Shown here: in pieces, positions 1 through 7,707 of the stretch
Position numbering within the stretch: the first letter of the stretch is position 1
How the letters are laid out: each line of letters starts with the position of its first letter
NCBI RefSeq assembly: GCF_031583025.1
Contig: NZ_CP134062.1
Location: 1,488,001-1,552,000 of the forward strand
Reading direction: 5' to 3'
DNA: 64,000 nt
Source: Mycobacterium sp. Z3061
GTDB taxonomy: Bacteria; Actinomycetota; Actinomycetes; Mycobacteriales; Mycobacteriaceae
Translations under genes and position numbers: made by a program
The notes under the pieces: generated by a model
What the model was told of the DNA's origin: nothing
Seen by the model: only the letters and a program-made list of their open reading frames with translations
Database searches by the model: none

Positions 1-279
1 GCTTCAAGCTTCGAGATCACGAGGATCAGCGTCTGATACGCCTTAACACATCGCTGCGGCGATTGCGTGGGCGTCTGCCGGGCGTGCGGGCTCGGCCCGC
101 CGCTGAAGCCGTTAGGTCGCAGCGACTTGCAGCCGCGCTGAGCTGAATGCCGAGGACGCGCCATCCGGCCGCTACCGCCTGCTCGAACAGATTGGTTACG
201 AAGTGTGGCGAGGCCTATTACGCAGCGATTGGTCGCGAAGTCGTACCCGCGCTGAGGAGCACAACGCATCCCCCACGAG
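1..279. other. no gene recognised
   Basis: The left edge of the window carries no reading frame that I can match to a family. Short frames exist on both strands but show no motif, no ribosome binding site and no continuity. Because the next feature is a broken transposase, this stretch may be its decayed 5' part, but nothing in the translations proves that. Confidence 0.4.
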
Positions 280-532
280 TTGGCCCTGAGGGAAGTAGCG
301 TCGCCGCCCTCGCGATCGAGTGTGTACCGGATCCTGGCGCGCCACGGTGACCATCAACGGGTTGGCGTCCTCCCAGCAGCAGAACCACAAACGCAAGTAA
401 CGGCGCTGCCAGCGCGACCCGCCGATGCAGCTGTGGCAGATGGACATCATAGGTGGGGTGTTCTTGGCCGATGGTCGTGAGTGCAAGTTGGTCACTGGTA
501 TCGACGATCACGCCCGGTTCGTCGTGATGGCT
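280..532 (+). pseudogene. IS481-type transposase remnant, frame-broken
   Basis: Two pieces of an IS481-family DDE transposase are visible in different frames. The first piece reads SRSSVYRILARHG, typical of the helix-turn-helix linker. The second starts near 422 and reads PMQLWQMDIIGGVFLADG followed by KLVTGIDDHARFVV, the start of the integrase core including the first catalytic Asp region (QMDI). An in-frame TAA at 398-400 and the frame change between the pieces make it non-functional. The rest of the catalytic core is missing: after FVVMA at about 531 the sequence switches to a different gene. No terminal inverted repeats were found. Confidence 0.8.
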
Positions 533-692
533 CCGGGTACTGAAACTGGCGGCAGTCTCATACGTCTCGAGCGAACTGCCTTTCACCGGCCTCAGGTTTC
601 CCATGGGTGTAGCGGTGGACAATGGCGATGTTTATGTCGTCGACAGCTACAACAAGCGGGTGCTGAAGCTGCCGGCGCTGTATGCGAGTTGA
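531..692 (+). pseudogene. NHL beta-propeller remnant (PknD-like C-terminus)
   Basis: In the frame ending at the TGA at 690-692 the translation reads RVLKLAAVSYVSSELPFTGL and then MGVAVDNGDVYVVDSYNKRVL before KLPALYAS. This is the repeat unit of the NHL sensor of PknD-type Ser/Thr kinases (LPFTGL, GVAVD, VYVxD, NRVLKL), and closely resembles the last blade of the intact kinase at 21200-23686. About one and a half blades survive and no kinase domain is nearby. The join to the transposase fragment lies at about 531-534. It is best read as the stump of a second PknD-like gene destroyed by an IS-mediated event. Confidence 0.8.
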
Positions 693-935
693 TGGGCGGG
701 TCATCACGACGCCGACGTCCATGCCGGTGATGCGGTTGGTCGCGTGGAGTCTGGCCCGCAGGATGGTTCTCCAAGACCGTTGCCCCGCTGACCTATTCAC
801 CGCCCTGCTACCTTCAGGCGATCCGTCGGTGTTGCGACGTTGTCTAGAACCCACCCCGTCGCTCCTGGCCTGCGTTTGGACCGTCATCAACAGTTGTCGT
901 TCAACATAATTCGCGCACCACGGCTACCTTGACAC
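693..935. other. no gene recognised
   Basis: The stretch between the NHL stump and the next gene has only short frames without recognisable motifs on either strand. It is probably decayed accessory DNA. Confidence 0.35.
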
Positions 936-1346
936 TCACTTGCGGCGCGCCTTGAGCGTGTGATTGATTGCGAACGCCGCCCAGATCAGAGTCCACATTC
1001 CGCCCCAGAGCAGCCAACCAAATCCGAACAACGACAGGACACCTGACGCGGCATTCGAGGCGTCGATGTCCGATTGAGTTGCGTTGGGGTCAGTGGGGAC
1101 ACTGGCGGCAGAGCCAAACCAGAAGAAGCAAGGGATGGCAGTGCCGAGGAATGCGAAGACTGCGAGCAAGACAAACCCGTAGTGAATGGTGACACGACCC
1201 GGTTCAACTGGCGGCGTAGCGGCAAAATGCGCGGGGGGTGGCTGAAAGCGGCTGGTCCATTCAGTGCCATCAAACCAACGAGTGTTCGGGCTGCCGTCAG
1301 GGTCGGGATACCAACCGGCCGGCGTCGGAGGCGGTGCAGGACTCAT
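936..1346 (-). CDS. DUF2510 domain membrane protein
   Basis: The protein begins with a proline-rich segment and a DUF2510 motif (PAGWYPDPDGSPNTRWFDGT, then EWT), a short Trp/Pro/Asp-rich domain common at the N-terminus of actinobacterial membrane proteins. Two hydrophobic segments follow, about residues 48-70 and 98-122, and the tail is basic (KARRK). The start chosen is the ATG at 1346, just before SPAPPPTPAGWYPD. An ATG eight codons upstream (1370) is also possible. It is a single gene without an operon partner. Its function is unknown, and the domain is thought to act in binding or scaffolding at the membrane. Confidence 0.75.
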   Translation of the reverse strand: MSPAPPPTPAGWYPDPDGSPNTRWFDGTEWTSRFQPPPAHFAATPPVEPGRVTIHYGFVLLAVFAFLGTAIPCFFWFGSAASVPTDPNATQSDIDASNAASGVLSLFGFGWLLWGGMWTLIWAAFAINHTLKARRK

Positions 1347-1664
1347 AACAACGACAATCCGACGCGGCACGACGCGAGAAATCTCACCATGGTCCCCCCG
1401 AAATCATTTCCGCTCTCAACGACAAGCTATTTCGCGAGGCCTGTCAAGGGACAACCCCCGCCATTCACACCACGAATAAGTTAACGCACCACCGCCAATG
1501 AAACCACCGTGTTCGCGCTGATTGAGCCCAACCCGTACTGGAACAATGTGGCCCGGGGGCGAGACAGAAGGCCCGCTGAAACGCATGCCTGGCCGGAAAC
1601 GGCGCCCCGCGCAGGGCATCGGAGGAAAGATTTGACCGGCGAGTTCGCCAAGTAGTCGTTGGGG
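1347..1664. other. intergenic region, nothing recognised
   Basis: About 300 bases between two minus-strand membrane-protein genes. Short frames lack motifs. It contains the promoter region of the DUF2510 gene, but no clear promoter elements were identified. Confidence 0.3.
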
Positions 1665-2246
1665 CTAGGCGAAGGGCGCGAAGCGATACCCGCAGCGCTT
1701 GCATTTCCTTTCGTCGACCGGCATGGGTTGCGAGCAACCCGCGCATGCTTTGGTCTGTGCCTGATCCGAGGCGGCGTCCGTGACCACCTCCGAGCGATTC
1801 CGCCTAGTCAGGCGCAGCAGTACCGAGCCAATGAGGGCCGTGACCACCCCGATTCCCGCCACATGCAGAGCCATGCCGAGACGGGCCTGCGTGACACCCG
1901 GCTCGCCGCCATTCACTGGTCCGCCGGTGCCTGGTAGCACCAACAGGTGTTCCCCCGCGGCGGAAGTTGCGACTCCAACCGAAACCAGGAGACATAGGAC
2001 AAGCGAAATACGCCAGGACTGATCTTGGCGTCGGTAGGCCTGGATACCGCCTAACGCGATGAAAACCGCGCCGAGTAGATACTTCCAGCCGCCCTGTTCC
2101 ATCCACATGTTGTTTGCGATCGTCTGGGATGCGTCCAGCGGCTCGAGAAATGGCAGAAACGTTGCGATTGCCAGGGTGGAGGCGCCGATGATGACCAGCG
2201 CCAAAGCAAGCAGATTTCCGAGCCGCCTATTCATATAGATCGACAT
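1665..2246 (-). CDS. membrane protein with C-terminal zinc ribbon
   Basis: This 193-residue protein has hydrophobic segments at roughly residues 12-32, 56-68, 80-98 and 122-145. After a polar linker it ends in a CxxC...CxxC zinc ribbon (CAGCSQPMP then CKRCGYRF). Short zinc ribbons of this kind are common at the ends of small bacterial membrane proteins. The start is the ATG at 2246 and an in-frame ATG lies four codons later. The four cysteines are intact, so the gene is not obviously decayed. I do not recognise a specific family or function. Confidence 0.7.
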   Translation of the reverse strand: MSIYMNRRLGNLLALALVIIGASTLAIATFLPFLEPLDASQTIANNMWMEQGGWKYLLGAVFIALGGIQAYRRQDQSWRISLVLCLLVSVGVATSAAGEHLLVLPGTGGPVNGGEPGVTQARLGMALHVAGIGVVTALIGSVLLRLTRRNRSEVVTDAASDQAQTKACAGCSQPMPVDERKCKRCGYRFAPFA

Positions 2247-2976
2247 TAGTCCAGGTCCCTACCTCGTACTGCAAAGCGTCAAGTGGCTACGACCTTCAGC
2301 GTCACCCGACACAGATGGCGTTGTTCTCTCCGTCGGCGGCCCATCGGTCCTGGCAGATGCGAGTACCGACTTTGTCGACGACACGGGTGTAGATCGTGTC
2401 CTGTCACGCCAATACGCCTTGGCTGCAACGGCTTTACCATCTCCTCACCGGCACACCGATGTCCCCTAAGCCAGCTACGTTGCGGCGCACAAGCGCACAT
2501 TGCCGTTCGGCCTAGCCAGTGATGTCTCACTTCGGTCGAGGACGCAATACGTGAACATTCCCGAAGTGACAAGGGCTTAAATCCGTTTCCTGCTCGACAT
2601 TGAGCCTTGCGGCCGGCGGGCAGCACCTGGATCCTGTCATGGCGGAACGGGTGTTGGGTGGCAACGACCCTGCACCGACCATGATGTACCTGCGGCCAAT
2701 ACCCCGGCGGGGAGGGCTGGTAGTTGAGAGTCCTTCTCGCACCGCTTGATCGAGCCGAAAGTCAGGTGCCGAAGGCATTGGATGCACGGACTGCGCAGTC
2801 GCGACCCGGCTAGCAAACAAAGCAGGCGCCAGATCGTCTCGGGCATCGCGCTCCAGCACCTCTCCCCCGTCACATCCCGCCCGATTCACTGCTGCGCATC
2901 GGTAGGAATACGGCGGGATCAAATATGGCGGGATACACAGCTATGCCGCGCCGGGCCGCCCAGGTGTGACAGCCGG
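2247..2976. other. long gene-poor region with possible NHL traces
   Basis: About 730 bases without a supportable gene. The long plus-strand frame entering nagA from 2746 is a GC-rich shadow. On the plus strand, 2365-2457 translates in one frame as DFVDDTGVDRVLSR followed by QYALAATALP, and 2493-2520 reads RTLPFGLAS. These resemble degenerate NHL units (VYVxDTGNNRVLKL, TxLPFTGL). The match is weak and broken by stops, so it is a possible trace of another PknD-like gene only. Confidence 0.3.
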
Positions 2977-4092
2977 TTATCGATCGCCCCGCCAGGAGCC
3001 CTCGACCATGACCTCGCGCACCCGCAGATCCTGGCCCAGCACAACCAGATTCGCCTGGGAGCCGGCGCGGATGGCACCCACACCGTCGAGTCCGAGCGCA
3101 CGGGCGGGGGTGGCCGAGGTCGTCTGCACTGCGGCCGCCAGGCCCGCGCCGTCGGCCACGGCCCGGAAGAGCTGATCCATGGTCGCCAAACTGCCCGCGA
3201 TGGTGGAGGTGCCGCGCACCGTGGCCACTCCGCCGGCGACGACGACCGGCACCGTTCCCAGCCGGTACTCACCGTCACCGCTGCCGGCCGCCGCGGTCGC
3301 ATCGGTGATCACCGCGACGCGGTCGGGCCCGGCCCACTGCAGCACCGCATGGGCCATCTCGGGGCGCACGTGCACGCCGTCGGCGATCAGTTCGACCGTC
3401 ACCGCCGGGTTCTGCAGCAGGGCCAGCGTCGGTCCGGGTTCCCGGTGACCCATCGGAGGCATCGCGTTGAACAGGTGGGTGCCGACGGTGGCGCCCAGGG
3501 CGATCGCATGCTGGGTCTGCTCATAGGTCGCCTCGGTATGTCCAAGCGCGACAACGACACCCGCGTCCAGGAAACGCCGGATCGCGTCGTCGCTGCCGGG
3601 CAACTCGGGCGCCAGGGTGACCATGCGGATGGTGCCGTCGGCGGCGGCGAGCACCGCGTCGATCTCGGCGGGGTCCGGGTGCCGGATCTGGGTGTGGTCG
3701 TGGGCGCCGCAGCGCGCCGTGCTGAGCCACGGTCCCTCCAGATGGGTGCCCGCTACGACGCCCTGCCTGGTCGCGTCGGCCAGCAGGCGCACAGCCGACA
3801 GCAACTCGGCCGGGGCGGCGGTGACCAGACTGGCCAGGGTGGTGGTGGTGCCGTGGCCCTGGTGGAACCGTGCGGCCGCGGCCGGCGCGTCGCTGAACGA
3901 CGCGCCGCCACCACCGTGCACGTGCATGTCGATAAAGCCAGGCACCACAAGGGAATCCGGCAGCGCCAGGTCGGCCGGCGCGGGCGGCGCTCCGGTGCCG
4001 CAGGCGGCGATCCGCCGGCCGTCGGTATGCACCCAGCCCGGACGGCAGACCTCGTCGCCGGCGACGACGGTGCCCGCACTGATCAGTGTCAC
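2977..4092 (-). CDS. nagA: N-acetylglucosamine-6-phosphate deacetylase
   Basis: Cytoplasmic metal-dependent amidohydrolase that removes acetate from GlcNAc-6-phosphate, giving glucosamine-6-phosphate in amino-sugar and cell-wall recycling. The 371-residue protein has the metal motif DMHVHGGGG (His57, His59), the THLEGPW motif with ligand Glu119, LGHTEATY with His185, THLFNAM with His206, and the catalytic Asp263 in ITDATAAAG. The start is the GTG at 4092, overlapping the stop of the upstream sugar porter as GTGA, so the two are translationally coupled. Its place next to the sugar porter and dacB1 matches Rv3332-Rv3330 of M. tuberculosis. Confidence 0.95.
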   Translation of the reverse strand: MTLISAGTVVAGDEVCRPGWVHTDGRRIAACGTGAPPAPADLALPDSLVVPGFIDMHVHGGGGASFSDAPAAAARFHQGHGTTTTLASLVTAAPAELLSAVRLLADATRQGVVAGTHLEGPWLSTARCGAHDHTQIRHPDPAEIDAVLAAADGTIRMVTLAPELPGSDDAIRRFLDAGVVVALGHTEATYEQTQHAIALGATVGTHLFNAMPPMGHREPGPTLALLQNPAVTVELIADGVHVRPEMAHAVLQWAGPDRVAVITDATAAAGSGDGEYRLGTVPVVVAGGVATVRGTSTIAGSLATMDQLFRAVADGAGLAAAVQTTSATPARALGLDGVGAIRAGSQANLVVLGQDLRVREVMVEGSWRGDR

Positions 4093-5498
4093 GGGTCCTC
4101 GGTGGGCCAGCGGCCACCGTTCTCCCAGAACTGCCGGATGTCCTCGAGTTCGCGGCCTTTGGTCTCCGGCGCGAACCGGTACACCACGACGAAGGCCACC
4201 ACCGTCAACCCGGCGAACACCGCGAAAACCCCTGCGCCGCCGAGCAGCTGCAGCATGGTGAGAAAGAATCCGGCGATCAGCGCGTTGCCCGTCAGCGTCG
4301 AGGTGAGCATCACACTGGACCCCAGCGAGCGCAGGCGCGATGGGAAACTCTCGCCGGCGTACACCCACACCAGCGAACCGAATCCGAAGTTGAAGCCGAC
4401 GATGAACAGCAGGATGCCGCCGAACCCGAGGACCAGCCCGCTGCCGGCGCTGTTGGCGAAGATGACGATCAGCGTGATGTCGGCAACGATCATCATCACG
4501 ATGCCGGACAACAGAATCGGGCGTCGGCCCAACCGGTCCACCGAGAACAGCGAGACGAACACGGCGGACAGCCCGGCCAGTTGGACCAGCGCGGGCAATC
4601 CGAGCAGCGCGAAATCGCCCTGGAAGCCCATTTCGGCGAAGATCGTGGGGCTGTAGTAGATGATCGCGTTGATCCCGGTGATCTGGACCAGGAAGCCGAG
4701 CGCGACGACGAAGAGCGTGGCCCGCAGGTACGGCCGGCGGACCATCTCCGTGATCTTGCCGCTGCCTTCGACTTTGAGCGCGTCGGCGATCTCGGCCAAC
4801 TGGGTCTCGACGGCCTCCGCAGGCTCGAGCCGTAACAGGGCTTGCCGCGCATCCTCGACGCGACCCTTGAGCATGTACCAGCGCGCGGTGTCGGGCAGCC
4901 GCATGAGCAGGGGGAGCAGCACGACGGCGGGCACGGCGGCGATCCCCAGCATCCAGCGCCAGGCGTGCGCGCCGGCCAGCAGGTAGCCCACCAGGTATCC
5001 CAGGATGATGCCGCCCAGGATCGTCACCTGATAGGCGGTCAGCAGCGAGCCGCGCACCGCTGTCGGCGCGGACTCGGCCACGTACACCGGTATCACCACC
5101 ACCGCGACGCCGATGGCCACGCCCAGCAGCAGGCGGGCGGCCAGCAGCATGGGCAGCGACATGGCGCAGGCTCCGAGGATCGCGCACAGCGCGTACCCCG
5201 CGGTCAGCAGGACCGTGGACCGCTTGCGGCCTATCGCGTTGGCGGTGACGCCGGCCACCAGGGCGCCCACGATCTGACCGATCACCACCATCGTGGTGAG
5301 CAGCTCCTGTTGTCGCGTGCTCAGATGGAAGTCCTGGGCGATGAACAACCGCGCGCCCGCGATGCTGGAAAGGTCGTAGCCGTAGATGACCCCGACGCCG
5401 GCCGCGGTCAGCCCGACCAGCAGACCCCGGCCGGTCAGGCTTTGACCTTGGCTTTGAGGATGGAGATGACCTTCTCCGGGTCGTCGGGGGTGATGCAC
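4089..5498 (-). CDS. sugI: MFS sugar porter (SugI-like)
   Basis: Major-facilitator sugar/proton symporter with about twelve membrane helices. Family signatures are visible: GRKRS after helix 2, PVYVAESAPTAVRG after helix 4, the loop motif LPDTARWYMLKGR, the QITGINAIIYYSPTIF signature, DRLGRRP after helix 8, and PETKGRELEDI at the C-terminus. The frame opens with an ATG at 5498, but the first 20 residues overlap the upstream gene and look untypical. Homology starts near TGRGLLVGL, so initiation from a CTG at 5438, overlapping the upstream stop (CTGA), is possible. It is coupled to nagA by a 4-bp overlap. The sugar is unknown; the context suggests an amino sugar or another hexose. Confidence 0.9.
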   Translation of the reverse strand: MHHPRRPGEGHLHPQSQGQSLTGRGLLVGLTAAGVGVIYGYDLSSIAGARLFIAQDFHLSTRQQELLTTMVVIGQIVGALVAGVTANAIGRKRSTVLLTAGYALCAILGACAMSLPMLLAARLLLGVAIGVAVVVIPVYVAESAPTAVRGSLLTAYQVTILGGIILGYLVGYLLAGAHAWRWMLGIAAVPAVVLLPLLMRLPDTARWYMLKGRVEDARQALLRLEPAEAVETQLAEIADALKVEGSGKITEMVRRPYLRATLFVVALGFLVQITGINAIIYYSPTIFAEMGFQGDFALLGLPALVQLAGLSAVFVSLFSVDRLGRRPILLSGIVMMIVADITLIVIFANSAGSGLVLGFGGILLFIVGFNFGFGSLVWVYAGESFPSRLRSLGSSVMLTSTLTGNALIAGFFLTMLQLLGGAGVFAVFAGLTVVAFVVVYRFAPETKGRELEDIRQFWENGGRWPTEDP

Positions 5499-5758
5499 AC
5501 CCGCACCCGGCGGCCCACGTCGATCACCAGCAGGGTCGACTTACGGCCGCGGCGGGGGTCCAGGGGGAACCAGTAGCGCGGATCGCCGGCGCCCCAGATC
5601 CGGCCCTTGCCGGTCGCCCAGCTCATCTTCTCGCGCCTGATGCCCTGGATGTCGGAGTAGGCGATCCGCTTGGCGTTGGCGAACGGGAAGTAGTAGCGGT
5701 TGACGGTGATCCCGTCCTCGTCCAGCGTGAGTCCGGCGTCTTGGTACAGGGCGGTCAT
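5435..5758 (-). CDS. PH-like domain protein (107 aa)
   Basis: Small basic protein with alternating short strands and a C-terminal helix (DPEKVISILKAKVKA), the pattern of bacterial PH-like domains. It starts at ATG 5758 (MTALYQDAGL) and its TGA at 5435-5437 overlaps the putative start region of the sugar porter, so it is probably the first gene of a nagA operon. No signal peptide or membrane helix is seen, so it is likely cytoplasmic or membrane-peripheral. Its function is unknown. The gap to dacB1 upstream is only 20 bp, so all four genes may be co-transcribed. Confidence 0.75.
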   Translation of the reverse strand: MTALYQDAGLTLDEDGITVNRYYFPFANAKRIAYSDIQGIRREKMSWATGKGRIWGAGDPRYWFPLDPRRGRKSTLLVIDVGRRVRVCITPDDPEKVISILKAKVKA

Positions 5759-5778
5759 CCGGCAGATTGTAGTGCTTT

Positions 5779-7014
5779 TCAGTGTTGTGTCCGGCCGTTC
5801 ATCGAGCGCGCTACCAGGATCAACCCGAACACGACGACGGTTCCGATGACGGCGACGCCGACGCGGATCGGCAACGAGTCGGCCGAGGACATCAGACCCG
5901 CGGCCTGGTTGCTGTCGGGCGCCCGGCTGGCGGGGCTCGCCTTGGTGCTCACCAGCGAGGGGTCGGGTTCGATCAGCGAGCCCACCTGGGTGCCCTGCGC
6001 GGTGCTGAACCCGTAATCCAGCAGGTGCGCGGCCTGCTCCCACGGCGCGATCGGCTGCCTGGTGCCGTGCAGCAGCACTGCCATCAGTCGCCGGCCGTTG
6101 CGGTTGGCCGCACCCACGAAGGTCTGGCCGGCGTCGTCGGTGTAGCCGGTCTTACCGCCCATCGCTCCCGGGTAGTGGTAGAGCAGCTGGTTGTCGTTCT
6201 CCAGCTCGTAGCCGGGGTGGTCACCGTGGCCGGGGAAGTCGAAGGTCCGGGTCGCGACGATGTCGGCGAAGACGGGGTTGCGCCACGCGTACCGGTAGAA
6301 CAGGCCGATGTCGTAGGCCGAGGTGCTCATGCCGGGCCCGTCCAATCCGGACGGCGTGGCCACCCGGGTGTCGTGCCCGCCCAGCTTGGTGGCCAGCACG
6401 TTCAGCTTCTCCAGCGCCTGCTGCATGCCGCCGAGCTGCATGGCCAGCGCGTGCGCGGCGTCGTTGCCGGAGTGCATCAGCAGGCCGTGCAGCAACTGGT
6501 TGATGGTGTAGGTGCCCCCGGCATCCACGCCGACCTTGGTGCCCTCGGCGGCCGCGTCGTCGTCGGTTCCCGGGACGGCCTTGTTCTGGCTGAACGCGTT
6601 GATCGACGCCATCGCGACCAGCACCTTGATGATGCTGGCGGGGCGGTGCCGGCCGTGCGGGTCACGGGCGGCGATGACGGCGCCGCTGTCCAGGTCGGCG
6701 ACCAGCCACGCCTCGGCGGAGACGTCACCGGGCACCGGGGGAGTGTCGGGGGCGGCGATGATGCCGCAGCCGCTCAGTGCGTTGCCGCCGACCGGAGTGG
6801 GGGGCAGGGCCAACGGCAGGGGAGGTTCACCGGCGCGGGGGACCTCGGAGGAGTCGACGGCCGGTGGGGTGTTGATCTTGTAAGGGCAGTTGGCTGCCTG
6901 CGGATTCACCTCGGCACTGGGCTCGGCGTTGGCCAGTGCACCGGAGCCGCTGATCGCGAAAACCGCTGCGGCCAGGCACGACGCTGCGCGTAGAGAGGTC
7001 CGTGTGGAGGGCAT
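5779..7014 (-). CDS. dacB1: D-alanyl-D-alanine carboxypeptidase
   Basis: Penicillin-binding protein of the low-molecular-mass class that trims the terminal D-Ala of peptidoglycan stem peptides outside the membrane. A signal peptide spans about residues 1-30. The three active-site motifs are intact: S127-x-x-K130 (PASIIK), S182-G-N184 (HSGNDAAH) and K288-T-G290 (GGKTGYTDD). A C-terminal membrane anchor follows ([20 protein letters not shown]), typical of this family. It corresponds by motif and position to Rv3330. The 411-residue length is normal. It shares its upstream region with the divergent MerR gene. Confidence 0.93.
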   Translation of the reverse strand: MPSTRTSLRAASCLAAAVFAISGSGALANAEPSAEVNPQAANCPYKINTPPAVDSSEVPRAGEPPLPLALPPTPVGGNALSGCGIIAAPDTPPVPGDVSAEAWLVADLDSGAVIAARDPHGRHRPASIIKVLVAMASINAFSQNKAVPGTDDDAAAEGTKVGVDAGGTYTINQLLHGLLMHSGNDAAHALAMQLGGMQQALEKLNVLATKLGGHDTRVATPSGLDGPGMSTSAYDIGLFYRYAWRNPVFADIVATRTFDFPGHGDHPGYELENDNQLLYHYPGAMGGKTGYTDDAGQTFVGAANRNGRRLMAVLLHGTRQPIAPWEQAAHLLDYGFSTAQGTQVGSLIEPDPSLVSTKASPASRAPDSNQAAGLMSSADSLPIRVGVAVIGTVVVFGLILVARSMNGRTQH

Positions 7015-7100
7015 CGCTGTGCAGATTAAGGGATGGGGACGCCGAACGCCGGGAGCCGCGCTGTGACGGGTGGTGCGGAAGTTGCTAATGTCCGCGCTGA

Positions 7101-7136
7101 TTTGACAGTGTCGAAAGAGTAGATGACACTGTCAAA
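7101..7136. promoter_or_regulatory. perfect 12+12 bp inverted repeat, likely MerR operator
   Basis: TTTGACAGTGTC (7101-7112) is followed after a 12-bp spacer by its exact reverse complement GACACTGTCAAA (7125-7136). The left arm contains a perfect -35 hexamer TTGACA. The element lies between dacB1 and the MerR-family gene and covers one candidate start codon (ATG 7123), which argues for initiation at 7141. It is a strong candidate for an autoregulatory operator. A similar half-site, GACACTGTCA, also occurs inside the gene at about 7598-7607. Confidence 0.7.
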
Positions 7137-7140
7137 TATC

Positions 7141-7707
7141 ATGACACTGCTCACCCTGCCCGAATTCGCCGCCGCGGCCGCCGACGCCGTTCAGGCGTCC
7201 GGTGCCGCGCCGGACAACCGGCAGGCAAAAGCCGTTCCGGCCGAGCGCATGGTCCGCTACTACACCTCTCGGGGCCTGCTGCCCCGGCCCGGGAACCGGG
7301 GCCGTGCCCTGACCTACGGACGCACCCACCTGGTCCGGCTGGTCGCGATCAAGCGCCTGCAAGGTCAGGGCCTGTCTCTGGACGAGATCGCCGAGCGGCT
7401 GGCGGCCATGTCGTCGGATCAGGTCGAGGAGCTGGCCGCGATCCCGGACAGCGCCATTCCGGACGGACTCGGCGATCCGGAGCCGGCTCCCGAACCCGCC
7501 CGCGCGGCCGGGGCCTTCTGGCGCGCCGTCCCGCACGCCGTCCCCGACCCTGCTCCCCGGCCGGCCGTCACCCGCCTACAGGCCGTTCGGCTTTCCGACA
7601 CTGTCACCTTGCTGATCGACGGGCCGCTGCCCGCACTCGACTCGCTGCGCCGCGCCGCCGCGCCGCTGTTGGACCTGCTCGCTGATCCAGGAAAGGATTC
7701 TCGATGA
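7141..7707 (+). CDS. MerR-family transcriptional regulator
   Basis: Cytoplasmic DNA-binding protein. The MerR wing-helix signature is clear: MVRYYTSRGLLPRPGNRGRA, then YGRTHLVRLVAIKRLQGQG and LSLDEIAERLAAM. The C-terminal half is an alanine/proline-rich linker and a small effector region with no cysteine cluster, so it is not a classic metal sensor. I chose ATG 7141 because the earlier ATG (7123) sits inside the operator-like palindrome; both are in frame. Its stop overlaps the next gene as ATGA, so it is coupled to the VIT/vWA protein. It may correspond to Rv3334 by position. Confidence 0.88.
   Translation: MTLLTLPEFAAAAADAVQASGAAPDNRQAKAVPAERMVRYYTSRGLLPRPGNRGRALTYGRTHLVRLVAIKRLQGQGLSLDEIAERLAAMSSDQVEELAAIPDSAIPDGLGDPEPAPEPARAAGAFWRAVPHAVPDPAPRPAVTRLQAVRLSDTVTLLIDGPLPALDSLRRAAAPLLDLLADPGKDSR

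Noticed and set aside
2746-4656. 636-aa plus-strand frame across nagA and the sugar porter
   Set aside because: Antisense to two clear genes; low-complexity Arg/Gly/His composition and no family motif. It is a GC-rich shadow.
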